The notes: generated by a model from the letters alone, not told the origin. A DNA stretch of 64,000 bases from Panopea generosa (GCA_029582155.1 CM055907.1:10068299-10132298), one strand, 5' to 3'. Shown: positions 31,500 to 44,540, numbered from the stretch's first letter. Made by a program: numbers and translations.

Positions 31500-34345
31500 A
31501 GAAACAATTTCTTAGAATGTGGTGTGTTTACCATACGTGCACGTGACGCACGGGTCAAGAACAAATGTTTGAAAAGTATTGGTTGTAATATCCAGAAAAA
31601 AGACATGTTTTTCTAAATAATGATACCAAAATCAGCCGTTTATGTGAATTAATAAAGATTTTGGAACGTGTTGAAATGGATGAAAAACAGCTTTTTTTGG
31701 TCTGAAAGTGGCCAAAAACCCAGTTTTTCCTTAATTTCAAATGACCCTAAATCCCTAAGTATATTACACCAATTGCTTTATCTTACCATAAACCTTGCAG
31801 AAAACCTGAGTTCAAGTTCGAAATCGGGTTAATGACCTCTAGCGAACCGGTCAACCCATGCCGAAAAAACGTTCGGACTTCACCATTTGTGGACCATGTT
31901 TGAGCCTGCCGGACAGATCAATAACCGTAGCATATGATATGTTTGAATATAGGGGCTGTAGGCATTGGAAATCCCTAAGGAATTATGTAACAATCATTTC
32001 CGTAGTGCTAGGAATAAGGTGTCAGGGATGCGTGGAACATGGTGAAAATATCATATTTGCCGGTATGCGATTTTTTCGAAAATACTTCTTGGAACCCATC
32101 AATCTGGGTACCAGAGTGTACCTAGATGTCCCCTGTACGAATTGAACGACTACCAACAATCAACCGTGTATGTTCGAACCCCGTTCGCTACAGAAAATGA
32201 GCGAAAATAAAATTGATTTCTGCGCTTAGGTACTATATTTGCACGTGCTGCACGGGTCGTTTATGAATTTTGCAAAATTATTTGTGGTAAAAATAAGAGC
32301 CTACACATATTCCGCTAAAGAATGGTACAAAAAATCAGAATAGTAGACCTAATATTAAGGTCTGTGGCACTTGTTGAAAATGATGAACTTTGACTTCTGA
32401 AAAAAATACCGTGCCGTGACTTGTACAGAATAAGTGCCATGTTCAAATCGCTGCCAAGAGTTCATTCCTTAGCAGATTTTGTTGAACTTGGTATCATTGT
32501 GTAGGTTTTGACGGGATGTAAGATTCTGGAAGCCTAAATGGTTCAATGTCCTCTTCGCTAGGCGGCACCAGCGGGACCGAGTTTCGGGTTGGAGCCTTAG
32601 GGGCCACGGAAAAATTAAATGACACTTGGTATGGATTTTTTTCACATATGTTATAGATTTAACGATTCTAAGCTACTTTTGTTTTTAACAAATGAGTTAT
32701 ATACCACCATTTCGCCAGAAACGCGCCCGTGCCGCCACGTGCATGGTGGGAATGGGGGTGTTATGTTCAAACCCCGGCACTATCATTATTATTGTGACGT
32801 TTTTAAACAGAGCATAGGGTTCGACAGATATTGAGAAGCTCTTGGGGTTTGTACCCAAATTTGTAGAAAAACATGGCCGCCAGGGGTCGCCAGCGGGCCT
32901 CGAACTTAGGTCATATTGTAGCACGTGCCGGAAAATGAGAGGCACGTGCAATAAGATCATGTTGATATATATTGTAGAGAATTTAATTCTATGCAACATT
33001 TGTTCTTAGAGTGATAAGCTATCTGTCTCCGTTCAGTAAGAAACGCGTCCCGTGCATACCCGTGCAATTCAGCCAAACTCGTCATATTTGGTCGATTATA
33101 GGTGCCATGTTCAAACCCCTTGCCAAGAGGCCATTTCTTGTCGGGATTTGATGATGTTGGTGTCGTTGGGCAGGTATTGAATAGATCTTAAGGTTGTCGT
33201 CCCTCATTGACCCGAGGGCATTCGGTCAAGGTCATTCCCGGGGCCTAGAACTGAGGTCGTCATCCTGGCACTTGCGCCATTCTGAGAGCCACGTGCGATG
33301 GGTTCATCTTCATTTATGTTGTAGGAAATTTAATTCTGAGCAACTTTTGTCTTTAAACTATATGGCTAACTCAAACCGTTTAGCAAGTAGAGCCTTAACT
33401 CGAACTCAGAAACGGTCAGCTGGAGGGCCTAAAAGGGCTTGAACCTGAGCCGAGAGGCAATTTCCTGTATCGTTGGAAAGGTCTTGGCGAGCCTGACAAA
33501 GCGAGTTTTGTTAAAAAGTCTCAAACCCGTGCACGTGCAAAGATAGAAATAAGGGACCTGGTGATATTTTTTATTAGCTCAATCTCGTCAAAAAAAGGCT
33601 AATTTATTTTTACCGTTTCGAAAAATAACCTATACATTTTTGTATAGCTCGGGTCAAAAATTGGTAACACGTGCCAGAAAATGAGAGGCACGTGCATTGA
33701 TTTTTTTCATATACGTTTTAGAACCCCTTATTCTGAGCAACTTTTGTTCAAAGAGTGATCAGCTATCTGTCTTCGTTTAGTACGAAACGGCCCGTGCCAA
33801 CACGTGCCACTCGGGTTAAAATATGCTGCCAATTTGGGGTTCCATGTTCAAACCCCGGTACTGACGTCATTCTTGTGACGGTTTTAATCCAGACACAGGG
33901 TTCGACAGGTATTGAGTAGCTCTTGAGGTTGGTATCATTTTTTTTTTTTAGAAAAAATGGCCGCCAGGGGTCGCTAGCAGGCCTCGAACTTAGATTATGT
34001 TTTAGCACGTGCCTGAAAATGAGAGCCATGTGCATTTGGGTCATGTTGATATATGTTGTAGAGAATTTAATACGGAGCAACTTTTGTGTTAAAACTATAT
34101 GGCTATCTCATACCGTTTAGCGAATAGAACCTAAACCCCAACTGACATATGGTCAGCCGGAGGGCCAAAAAAGGATCGAACCTGAGCCGAAAGGCCATTT
34201 CCGGCCGATTTTTTGTCAAGTTGGGTATCGTTGGAAAGGTCTTGACGAGCCTGAAAAAGTAGAATCAAGTTTTGTTAATAAATCTGAAGCACGTGCACGT
34301 GCAAAAATTGAATATAAGACTTGAAGTCGAATTTTATTTTTTAAC
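31500..34345 (+). repeat. CACGTG-rich diverged tandem repeat, ~350-bp units
   Basis: A conserved phrase of the form GAGAGGCACGTGCA, then ATGTTGTAGAGAATTTAATTC, then GAGCAACTTTTGT recurs near 32628, 32938, 33287, 33685 and 34020. Spacing is about 310-400 bp. The palindrome CACGTG is present in many places (31539, 32241, 32738, 32924, 32942, 33290, 33531, 33667, 33690, 33803, 34006, 34292). Longer-range similarity pairs 32700-33030 with 33780-34080, including ATGGCCGCCAGGGGTCGC. A 95-codon frame at 31858-32145 has no recognised domain. I call the region non-coding. Confidence 0.7.
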
Positions 34346-35500
34346 TAGATCTCGTCAAATAAAGGCCAGTTTGTTATACTTTTCTTTCTAACTGATTTGG
34401 CCGATTTTTTCATTTTTGGCCATGTTAGGGTCTCCATAGAGGCCTTATGCCGTTCCACAAGGCTATAAAACTATATATTTCTGGAAAGATCTATTCAAGC
34501 CTTTCAACATGGTATCAAAGATATTGGGCCCAATGACATAGAAAGGTCATTAAAGGTCATCTGAAAATGACCCCAAATTCATTGATTTTAGTGATTTTGT
34601 CCTTTAAAAAAAGTCATAAACAAATCGGAAAATCGTTCATATCTTTGCCGTTTATGAACATATTGCTCTGAAATGTTCCGCAAATGTTCCTTTATTTATG
34701 TTCTATGGATTTCAATAGTTTGCTAGGGCGAGATCTGAAGTTTAAATATATTTTTCTTTATCAGAACGCTTTTTTACCCTTGGCTTTGAACGAAAATTGA
34801 AGATTGACCTTGACCGTTGGTAACAAGGTCAAGGTCATGAATTTTTAAATAGGATCATTCATTAGTAAAGAGTTAATAAACCTAAACACCAAGGGTTGCC
34901 CCTAATTAGCGATCTTGGACCCTCCTAATTATTGAGATAATTACCATAACTCCCTAATCAAGGGTCACCATCATAAAAAAAATGATTTCCACCCCCTACC
35001 CCCCCCCCCCCCCTCCCCCCAGCTTTCAAGAACCATAACGTCAAAAAATAGGGAAAATAGGAAAAAATCACTCCGTGGTCCTTATCCATTTATCTTTCTA
35101 ATAATACCTTCAGATTTAACCCAAGTTATACAGTAATATATATGTCATCTAATTCTGTGGTTAAATCGGTATTTAGGAACTTTGGGTCGTGAGTTTGGGA
35201 TATCCCCATATACCCATCTTTTTGCTTAATTTTTTTTTTTTTTGCTGGGTTTAGGTTGCCCATCCCAGGGGACCTAGAAAACCTTGAAACTACCTCGTAG
35301 CTATTCGGGTCTAAAAAGCTTTTAAAGACCTTAACCCAGGACCCAAGAACATCATTTTTTTCAAAGTCCCAACAATTTTAGTTAACCCTGGGTTTAGGTA
35401 TCCAAAAGACCCTATAGCCCAGGTCAAACCCCTAAACCCAGCAACACATCAAGAATATTCCCCTTCTATCAAATAAAAATGATGATAGTGTCCCTACGAC
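34346..35500. other. Spacer with homopolymers and an inverted GGTCAAGGTCA pair
   Basis: TGACCTTGACC (34805-34815) and GGTCAAGGTCA (34827-34837) form an inverted pair. A C-rich tract lies at 34999-35020 and a T tract near 35230. No gene is seen. Confidence 0.5.
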
Positions 35501-35509
35501 CCTTATAAG

Positions 35510-35990
35510 GGTAACTGTACGTCGTCCGTCAGACTACACTTTTCTTCAAATGACATCTCTGAATCCAGTTGGTGGAAGTTAATGAAACTTGGCGTGGATG
35601 TTCTTTGAATGATCCTGTACCAAAGTTATTCAAAGAATTATGTTCCATGCGGAACTCTTGTTGCCATAGCAACGGAAAAGACAAACTTTAAAAAAAATCT
35701 CAGAAACTGCCAGCCCGATTTCAAAATAATTTCACGGACATATTCCTTGGGAAGATCCTCTACCAAGATAGTTAAAATTATTCCGATTTGTTTAAGAACA
35801 TGGCTGCCTAAGAACGTGGTCACTTTCCCCTAAATTTGTATAGTGAGAAATTAAATCTTCTTGTCAGAAACTGCTGGCCCGATTTAAAAATAATTTAACA
35901 AAAATGTTCCTTGGATTCCTTTGAATATTGAAATTATTATGATACGTCACTACCAGGGGGCATGATCACTTTTCCTAAATATCATGACGA
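35510..35990 (+). repeat. Dispersed repeat, second full copy (same type as 29175)
   Basis: The order of phrases matches 29175-29515: CACTTTTCTTCAAATGACAT, GAAACTGCCAGCCCGATTTC, ACATGGCTGCCTAAG and GTGGTCACTTTCCC. The minus-strand frame across it is fortuitous. Confidence 0.7.
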
Positions 35991-36460
35991 AACGTTCGTG
36001 TGTGCAGGCGCTTTATGTCCGTTTGACGCATTTTGTCCGCAGAAAAAATAGAAACACGTCAAATTTTGTCAACATGTTGCTTTTTGTCTGAAGAAAATTA
36101 AGGACAATGAATATTTCTGTGCACATCGAGACAAAGGTCGACGTCTTTCTATATTTATGTAGATAAAAAGCGTTGCAAACAAAAAGCTCCAAGCAGACAA
36201 AAACGTCACAGGCGTGTAAATGGCCGACATCTATTTACACATTATTGCACACAGGTTTTTCCTAAATGATAATACTGGTGATATTCTATAGAGAATATAA
36301 ATATGAGTAAACTGAAACGTTGTTGGTTAAAAGAAAGACGTAGTGTTGGATCTAGAGTGATTTTTATGTAGGATAAAAAACAAACAAGGGATGTTAAGAA
36401 CGTCTAAACAAATGACAATAACCATGATGATGATGAAAACAATGATGATGATGACTTATG

Positions 36461-36480
36461 CCCCCCCCCCCCCCCCCCCC
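36461..36480. repeat. Poly-C tract
   Basis: Twenty C residues follow a (GAT)n run at about 36426-36454. A similar tract lies at 42873-42890. Confidence 0.95.
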
Positions 36481-36489
36481 ACCCCCGTC

Positions 36490-37180
36490 AGACCGTCACA
36501 CAAATAAGGATCCTGTGATAACTTTAGAAGTACTAGATATTTTTTCATGAAACTTGGAAATGGATAGATGGCAATATGGAGTATATGCACGTGCTTTTAT
36601 TTTGTTTTGTTGCTATGACAGCAAATAGTCTAAAAATATGACAAAAATTCACACAGAGAAGTGGGATCCTGCAATAACTTTAAAAGTACATGATATTTTT
36701 AAAAACTTGGAACATGGATAGATTGCAAAATGGAGAATATACACATGCTTCATATTGTTGCTATGGCAACAAATGTGGTTGCTATGGCAACAAATGGTCC
36801 AAAAATATTACAAAAATAGTGAATCCTGCAAAACACCAAAAAGGACAAGAGATTTTTTATGAAACTTAAGAAAAAGATAGAAGACAATATTGAAAACATG
36901 CACGTTATTTTATTTTCTCCATTCGTCTGTTTGCCTATCCGTCAGTCAAACATGGTGGATTCTGCCACAACTTTAAAAGTACAAGATGTTTTTTCATGAT
37001 ACCTGGAACATAGATAGAAGGCAATATGAAGAACATGCACATCATTTTATGTTGTCCGTTCATCTGTCCGTTTGTCTATCTGTCTGTCCATCCATCAGTC
37101 ACAAAATATAGATCCTGTGTTAACTTTAAAAGTACAAGAGATATTTTCATGTAACCTGGTTTATAGATGGTTAGTTATTT
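36490..37180 (+). repeat. ~170-bp diverged tandem repeat, four units
   Basis: The phrase GATCCTGTGATAACTTTAGA and then AGTACTAGATATTTTTTCATG recurs near 36509, 36665, 36830, 36957 and 37109. Each is followed by AACTTGG and GATAGATGGCAATATGGAG. It is non-coding. Confidence 0.75.
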
Positions 37181-37314
37181 GGAGAATATACAGGTCCTTC
37201 AATTTAGTTTCATTAAAAATAATCTGATTCCTATGGCAGCAAATATGACAAATGCCCCCTTCGTAAGGGGACTTTTATTGTTGGCAATAGTCTTGTTCAA
37301 CAGTATTTCAGTCC

Positions 37315-37570
37315 TATACTGGTCGGCAGTTAACCTAACCAGTGTTCCTGGATTCTATACCAGTTCTAACCTGTTCTCCGCAAGTTACTGCCAACTTCTC
37401 CACTTGAATCAGCTGTGGTGGACGATAGGCCTTAGACACAATGTCTTCAACCCAATTGTCGCGGAAAACATGCACCTTGAACTCACGATCCCGAAGTTCG
37501 TAGACCAACACTCTCCCTATTTTGCTAATCAGACGGGCTTGTTTCTTGTTTTGCTCGAAGACCAGCATGA
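37315..37570 (-). mobile_element. Old, diverged SINE-A relic
   Basis: The plus strand keeps the SINE-A body order seen at 29940-30110: AGTTAACCTAACCAGTGTTC, CTCCGCAAGTTACTG, CCACTTGAATCAG, AGACACAATGTC and GAACTCACGATCCC. The tRNA head is eroded. A 184-codon frame at 37167-37721 runs through it and is therefore unlikely to be a gene. Confidence 0.6.
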
Positions 37571-37724
37571 GCTTATCTACATGACTATATTTTCACATAC
37601 CATATCTGCAAGCTACAACCAACAGTTCAATGTAGCTGGGTTTGAATCCTTGACTTGCACTCGTGTGAAAGAGTTTGGTAAATTGAAGACCTTAACAAAC
37701 AAATTCCGCTTGGTCAAGTGAATC

Positions 37725-38058
37725 AACAGAGAGCAAGTCTGTGAATAGTTTACTCCTGTTTTCATTAGCAGAGCTCAAGGTCATCAATTGGTATCACCCT
37801 AAGTCTATCGTCAGCTGTCAACAACTCATTCAAATGAAACTTCTGGGCAGAAAACCAACCATTTCAGCGTTTGATAACATTCTAAAAAGTCTTTCCTAAC
37901 GCACCCCTCCCATTCTCAACTTCACTCTATTTCAAATTTAGGACCCACCTTTCACTTTGATATGCTACCGTATACGTATCCACTATATTTACAGCCTGTA
38001 ATCTTTTGCCCCACCTCACATATTCACCATCATATATCCTATAATGTTCTAGAAGCTA
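37725..38058. other. Spacer, no gene seen
   Basis: Nothing is recognised between the SINE relic and the MITE that follows. Confidence 0.4.
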
Positions 38059-38060
38059 TA

Positions 38061-38238
38061 CAGTCAAACCTGGCTTAAGCAGCCAGTCAAGAGAATGAGC
38101 AAAAGTGGCCTTTTAAGACAGGTTGTTGCTTAATACAGGTTAATTTACTCTTAAAGCATAGAAATGGGAAATAGAAAATATGGTTGCCTAAGACAGGTGG
38201 CTGCTTAATAGAGGTGACCACTTACACAGGTTTGACTA
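38061..38238. mobile_element. pogo/Tigger-like MITE, 178 bp
   Basis: The left end is CAGTCAAACCTGGCTTAAG. The right end, reverse complemented, is TAGTCAAACCTGTGTAAG. TA lies on both sides (38059-38060 and 38239-38240). CAGT-type ends and TA flanks are characteristic of the pogo/Tigger branch of Tc1/mariner elements. The interior repeats the phrases AAGACAGGTTGTTGCTTAAT and AAGACAGGTGGCTGCTTAAT. It has no coding capacity. Confidence 0.75.
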
Positions 38239-38673
38239 TACTTCCACTAATCCATTATGAGAGGTTTTCATAACTTCTGCGGACGTGAGAGACTGACATT
38301 TTTATATGACCCCACAAAATTTATATTAATTCTAAGACATGTGTTCTCTCCTTGTGTGTTGTTGGACAAGTCTCCACCATGTTTGCTATTTGCGTCCCCA
38401 CAGGGATTTTTTCTCTTTTGCTAAACGACCCCGCAAAAGTGTCTGAAAACTGAGAGACATTTTCTTTCCTTCAGCGTTGTTGGACGAAGTCCCCATACAG
38501 TTTTTTGTATTTCTCCCTTTGTCGTTCATTTTTTATAATTTATGCATGGAGAGAGTGACATTATTGGAACCTGAAGAACAAGAAAACAATCGATTCTCTT
38601 CTGTATGTATATTGGTTCACTGTGTCCCCAGAAAGTTGGTCCTAAACTAAACCGTAACTGTGGGACAGAATAC

Positions 38674-38701
38674 CAGAGAGAGAGAGAGAGAGAGTGAGAG
38701 A

Positions 38702-38736
<35 letters not shown>

Positions 38737-38808
38737 CACACACACATATAACACACATCACACACACACACACATCACGCGCGCACGCACGCACGCACAC
38801 ACACTTAC
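38674..38808. repeat. Compound (GA)n(CA)n microsatellite
   Basis: A GA run (38674-38700) passes into CA repeats with CATCACAC interruptions and a GCGCGCACGCAC stretch. The open frames across it are repeat-derived. Confidence 0.95.
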
Positions 38809-39464
38809 CAACAACAATCGTTTAAAAATATTTAAAGTCTACTGGCATATTTTATTTTGTGTTTGAATTTATGGCATATTTTATTTTGTGTTTGAATTTA
38901 TGTATAAATAACATTAATTCTCAATGTGCGCCATTTATATTTAAGTCTTTTGTATTTGTTCAACCTTTATAGCCAGATCTGTACTGTGCCTAATATTTAA
39001 GATATGCAGTGAAACGTTAATCATTACCAAACACATTTTAAAGGATTCACTTGTTTGGGTTATTCAGTTATCATTGCACAAATAGACCATTGTTTGTAGG
39101 TGCAATAGTTTATCATTAATCTAACGCTCAAACCAAATATGAGCTGAATGAACAAAAGATATTATATATATTACAGAGTGTTTTTTCAAAGAAGTATACC
39201 GATAAAACAATCTTGGTTACGCTGTTACCATTCTGAAATGAAATCCTGCATATTTAATAATTCACACTTAGACAATCGTTGTCGTTTTAGGATTACACTG
39301 GCGGGACCGGTCTTAACAAAATAGCAAAGAAATGGTATGTTGCAATTAAGACCAGTTCATCTAAAATACAAGTGGATTGACTCGCCTAAAACACTTGATA
39401 TTTCCAACTGTACTCTGGTTCTGATATCTCCAGCAGTTAGTTATTATATTAATATTAGTTGTTG

Positions 39465-39560
39465 TTTATTATTTATTTTATTTTATGCATTTATTTACTT
39501 ATTTATGTATTTATTTATTTGTACATTTATTTATTCATTGATTCATTTATAAATTTATTT
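39465..39560. repeat. (TTTA)n-rich tract
   Basis: ATTTATTTATTT-type tetranucleotides with substitutions. Confidence 0.85.
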
Positions 39561-39654
39561 AATGGTTTTCTATTTGTAAGTGGTTCTTGAATTAGTGGGT
39601 GGAGTTTTACTAGCGGGGGTATTTAGCTACAGTTCAGCGCACAATGGCCAGTCA

Positions 39655-40615
39655 AGCACAGAAGGTTATTTTTAAGCCAAATAGATATCTTTACAAATTT
39701 TCATACACGCAGGAATTATATGATTAATTGGTTGGTCCCATTTTAAATTATGGCAGTGAAGTATGCAGTTTTGCCAAATATTTAGATATTGAGATGGTAC
39801 ATTTACAATTTTGTGAAAAATTCTAGCGGTGAAAAGGACAACACAAAATAATTAATTAATATGGAGAATTAGGAAGATTAACCTTTAAACGTTACATTGT
39901 TTTAATAATGATCAATTTTGTATAAACATAGATGCCAATGAATAAAATACAAATATAAAATGTACAGTTTATTAAAACATAATTCGATTACCAAATAAGG
40001 TAAATCGTTGTTACATGCTCAAGAATTTGCTGTGTTCGCTCGGTTTTAATGATGTTTGGTTATACCAAGTATTGAAAATGTAGATTATTTTAATATTTTA
40101 TCACAAGTTAAGCACAGAATTAACGACACATATATACAGAATTGGCACAGAGGAATAAATGATTAAAGCAGGGCGCTTTTTTTATAAAAAAAATGTTGCA
40201 TGCTTTTGATTTCAGCCTAATTTGAACTCATGTTCAATTTCCAAGTTCTGCAATTGTCTTACAGGAGTTTCGTCGCATAGCATAATCTTCATATTGAAGC
40301 GGTTGATGGTCTCGAACAGCGAGTATTTCTGTCATTGAAAGAAAATACTCGGTGTGTGATATTTTAAAAGACAAATATCATTTTGTTATTCAGTGTTGTT
40401 TATACTGAATGGTGATATATCACATAATTACCATACACAAACATTTCTATGTTTCAAGTACGTTAACATACGTCTGTCTGACTTAATGATTAGCTATAAA
40501 AGTCTAAGTGCTGTTGTTTTATACTTTTCAAATTCGGTACATGTAATTGAGATTTTTAATCGTCAAAATTATGTGCATTATACTATTGTGAAACATTCTC
40601 AAACTTTATGTGGCT
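39655..40615 (+). pseudogene. Decayed C-terminal part of a non-LTR RT
   Basis: The plus strand in broken frames reads LVGPILNYGSEV, FAKYLDIEMVHLQFCEK, then YGELGRLTFKRYI, and later LSQVKHRINDTYIQNWHR. Further on is a piece with KDKYHFVIQCCLY. This order is that of the C-terminal half of a non-LTR reverse transcriptase common in molluscs. Many stops and frameshifts show long decay. A short fragment of the same region lies at 48221-48327. Confidence 0.75.
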
Positions 40616-40765
40616 AGTTTTGGGTTATGAATCAGATATATCCTCGTATAAATCAAACATATATAAGGTATGTGCAAAATTGTTACTTATACTGTTCGTC
40701 ATAAAATATGCTTGTATATGTATCCCTATGGGCTTTTAGCCTAATGGATTTGAAACAAACTAGTA

Positions 40766-40797
40766 CTACTACCACTACTACTACTACTACTACTTGG
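40766..40797. repeat. (ACT)n microsatellite
   Basis: About ten ACT triplets with one interruption. Confidence 0.9.
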
Positions 40798-41199
40798 TAC
40801 AGCAGCTATTGCATTGAAGCGACATACGGAATATATCTATTTTTTAAAGAAAGTAGCATCTTATTAATAAATGACAAACATTTTCATGAACTCTAATTGC
40901 CGTCGATGTATTACAACAGCTAATACCTCCCTTAAACGTGACGAAATCGTGTTTTAAATCTAAATTAATTGAGAAATATTTCTAATATGTAAATAAGCTT
41001 CTTCAATGTCGGGAATTATCGTAAACTGCTCGATTCAATATTATACGTATACACTCGGACAATTCCGTCATCCTTTAGTATTAGAACTGTCGCAAAACAT
41101 GTGCAGAGATATTATTGCATATATGGACAGTTTATCTAATTTTGTTAGGACGCCGTTTATGAAGCAATATAGGAAACATAGTATATGGGGAATGAACTA

Positions 41200-41400
41200 T
41201 AAATAGTGTTGTTAGGGGAATGAACGGCGGAAAAATAGTGTTGTTATTGGAATGAACGGCGGAAAAATAGTTTTGATGGGGAATGAACGGCGGAAAAATA
41301 GTGTTGTTATTGGAATGAACGGCGGAAAAATAGCGTTGTTCGGGAATGAACGGCGGAAAAATAGTGTTGTTATTGAAATAAACAACAAAAACAATATTGT
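41200..41400 (+). repeat. ~31-bp minisatellite in cassette C
   Basis: Five to six units of the form GGAATGAACGGCGGAAAAAT followed by AGTGTTGTTAT. The plus- and minus-strand frames across it are repeat-derived peptides. Confidence 0.9.
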
Positions 41401-42218
41401 TAGGAGATTGAAAAACAAACAATCTTCGATTCGGACTTGAACAATCGACAATCCATAGATAAAAACACTATGCTATGAAGGAATATATCAAGATCGGCGG
41501 TATAGATCTATATTTATTAAAACATAACCGCTTACCCGGATTTAACCGAAGGTGTTTACGGATATGACTACTAAATACTTTACCTTAGTTCACCGGCAAG
41601 GTTTCATTCAAATACCGGCGACAATAGCGTGTTTAATGCATGTGTTTGACTATAAACAATTCAATTGTATTTTTATTGATTTGAAAGATCATTGTTTTAT
41701 TTAATTAAATGCTAGTTCTATCGATGCATCATCTGTTAACTTGCCATTTATTCAAATCTCAACAATCTGTGTCTTTTGATTCAAGATATCTCTGAGATAT
41801 GTGTGCGACCGTCAGACAGACCGACTTAATTTTGTAAATATAAACGTATTCATTTCTGGTTTATATTAATTTGATTTTAAATCAACTATGAAGTAACTTT
41901 ACAATATTTTGTGAATAGCACGCGAGTCCATTCTCTTGTCAGAACCAGTACTGAGTGTATTTGAAGTCAATCTGATTAATGTCAAATCTAACCCTTGACC
42001 TCTAGCGTAAGCTGTCAACAATATATCCATTAAACAACGCCGCCCCATTCATTATGAACGTCTGCATATAAGATCACAAATACGTGATATTGCCAATGCA
42101 ATTGTTTACTCTCGGTGAATAAGATATGTTTAACTAAGAGCTCATTATTATTTCAATCGTAAGTCTTCTATACATAAATCTATATCAAATCGTCGAGGTG
42201 CAATATAACGATATGTTT

Positions 42219-42334
42219 GTCACGTGATTGTTACGTCTGCGCGATGTTTCAAGTTGTTTCTAGTTTAAGAGTCTCGTTTAATTTCTTTTTTAACATAATA
42301 TGAAATCACCATCTACAGTAGTAACGAGGTGAGT
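42219..42334 (+). promoter_or_regulatory. Cassette C CACGTG box and splice-donor-like site
   Basis: GTCACGTGATTGTTACGTCTG is followed about 100 bp later by AGTAACGAG|GTGAGTG (GT at 42329), a near-consensus 5' splice site. Both are conserved between cassettes, but transcription is not shown. Confidence 0.3.
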
Positions 42335-42390
42335 GTCAATTAAAATTAATGTGGTACGGACGTTATTTGATATGAACATAGTTGAAGAAT

Positions 42391-44330
42391 GGACTCTGTG
42401 AATCGGAGTCCACTAGTTTCCTTTCTTGCTTGCCTTCTGCGCTTGCAATATTTGATCAGATATACAATAGATCCTAATTTAAATCTGTTTAATTAGTTTT
42501 AATTCTATAAAACCAATACATACAAAATGTATTTTTTCGAGAAATAAAAAGGGTAGATGGAGAGGTCCAACATTTGTATATTGACCGCATTTCACGTGTT
42601 GGCTGATGTGTTATGCATTTTTACGAACATTACATATATTCATGAATTTGAACCCACGGTATTCCAATGCCTTATGTTTACTGTTAGATCTTGGCGAGAT
42701 TATATGGAAATAAGGTATATGCCTGATTCATTATATACTTCAGTCAACCCATATACTATATGCATACGTGTATCATAGATAGTACAAGGCATTCTGTTTT
42801 GAATACTGTTATATCATTATCACTGTAACCATATATTGAAATGAAATACATTATTCAACCTATTCGCACGACCCCCCCCCCCCCCCCCCCACCCCTATAA
42901 ACTCTCAATTTTTATTAAAATCCGATATGTTTTTACTAAAAAAATTGTGCCCAAATACATGTGCGCGTTCAGATTTTGTGTTGCGCCAAAGTCCGCGCCC
43001 TCTAAACTGGAATATTGGAAAATATGGCACTGGAAGCGTTCTTTTTAGTGAAAAATTGCGAAGGCGACCACGTGATCAAAACACAACAGGTCCTCTATTT
43101 TGGATTTACTGTTAATCGCAAATGATTTGAACTATTTATGAAATTGCTTTTGTGAACTCATCAGATAAATTTAAACAAATGAGACTTCATAGACATCAGC
43201 AAATATTACTTTCAATAATTGTCTCGCTTTGTGAAGAGAAAAAGGTCGTAGTTACTTTTCCGTCAGCGGCGGCGTCCACAATTCAACGTTATGTTTTTGC
43301 ATTGATATATTTTTGTCAGAATTTGTTTGACCTGTTTGACCCAGAGTGACCAACTGTGGTCTACGGTCTACGGTCGTTCTACTCAATTTTCGGGTGACTT
43401 TGACCTTCACCTCTAAGGATAGATATCTTTGCCCACACAACGTTAGGTTTCGCGTTAAGCTCCATTTCTTGAAACACTGTGGCAAGAAGTCACTTCACTT
43501 AATTTGTGATCTTCAAAGTAGTTATATAAACCATAACGTATTTTTTCTGGTGACCTTGACCTTTTCGGATGAATACCTTAGCCTACACAACAGAATACAT
43601 TTGCGATGAGCTCCGTTTTTTTCAAAAACTGTTTGACCTAGAATCACCAAATTTGGTTCATAGTTGTGTTATTGATAGTACTAATAAAAACAATGAAATG
43701 TTTTAGGTGACCTCCATGGATGAATAACTACTCGAAACCATACAGCATTTTGGATGACCTTGACATGATTCTCTATAGATAATCAATAAGCATTGACCAT
43801 TACACAATATTTACCTTACTTATGTGTGGGAATCTTCTCCATTAAATGAATATACAAGTATCATGGTACGCTAGGTATTATTTGTCTATTAAGAAAGCTA
43901 GACTTCTTTATAGCCTCACTTTGTGATAAGCGATATAGGCGAGTCGTAAATGTTGTAAAGTATATTGTTTTATAACAAGCAGCTTTTCTTGGTGTAAAAT
44001 AATTGTTAAGAAAATTCACATGTTACTATTTGATAAAATGCTCTCTTGGCAGAACATCACTTACCAAAGGAAATACAATAGCAGACTCGGTTTTATTCAT
44101 TATGTTCATGACAGGTAATGGAATATGCAGCACATCTCACATACCTCAGCTTTATCTTTAAACCGCTATATGCCAAATTGTAATGTAGTTCACTGTACAA
44201 ATAAGAAATGAATATCAAATAATATTGTAACTCAACATACCTGATCATAATTCTACACAGATATAGTCACAGTGGACAAAGTGATAACACATGATGTCAC
44301 ATGATAAAGTCTGCGCTATAACGTATGAGT
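42391..44330. other. Spacer with poly-C tract and TGACCTTGACC-type repeats
   Basis: A C tract lies at 42873-42890. From about 43390 to 43750 the phrases GTGACTTTGACCTTCACC, GGTGACCTTGACCTTTT and GATGACCTTGACATG recur with GATGAATA spacers, a diverged tandem repeat. Frames of up to 87 codons carry no recognised domain. Confidence 0.5.
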
Positions 44331-44335
44331 ATAGT

Positions 44336-44480
44336 CCGGTTAAGTCAGTCGTTAGCGAGTCTGATTGTCAACCCAGGGGCTCGAGTTCAAATCTCTACAC
44401 CTTACAGTATTCGTGACAATTAAATTGCGTGTCATTGTCATCCATCTCTCGCCGCTGATTTAAAAGGAGATATTTGCATT
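44336..44480 (+). mobile_element. Diverged SINE-A fragment
   Basis: The head reads TTAAGTCAGTCGTTAGCGAG and CGAGTTCAAATCTC. The body has GTCATTGTCATCCATCTCTC. It matches the SINE-A order but with many changes and no visible target duplication. Confidence 0.6.
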
Positions 44481-44540
44481 TATTCTGTCTCGTTTTATGA
44501 TGTGATGACAGGGGAAGAACGAGGTTAGGTGCTTATTGAT

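Larger units (their letters stand above)
40850..42390 (+). repeat. Cassette copy C
   Basis: Landmarks in the shared order are: GACAAACATTTTCATGAA (40872), AGTATTAGAACTGTCGC (41079), ATGCTATGAAGGAATATATC (41470), GATATCTCTGAGATATGTG (41784), TGACCTCTAGCGTAAGC (41997), GTCACGTGATTGTTACG (42219) and AACGAGGTGAGTG (42323). Similarity stops near 42385, before the position where A, B and D carry SINE-B. It holds a private minisatellite at 41200-41400. Confidence 0.8.

Noticed and set aside
31858-32145. 95-codon frame MPKKRSDFTICG...
   Set aside because: Sits in diverged non-coding tandem repeat, with no domain or splice support.
37167-37721. 184-codon plus-strand frame
   Set aside because: It runs through a diverged SINE-A relic on the opposite strand and has no domain.
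38526-38866. Frames with Cys/Val and Thr/His runs
   Set aside because: Products of the GA/CA microsatellite.
42557-42778. 73-codon frame MERSNICILTAFHV...
   Set aside because: Short, no family resemblance, no nearby exon signals beyond chance.
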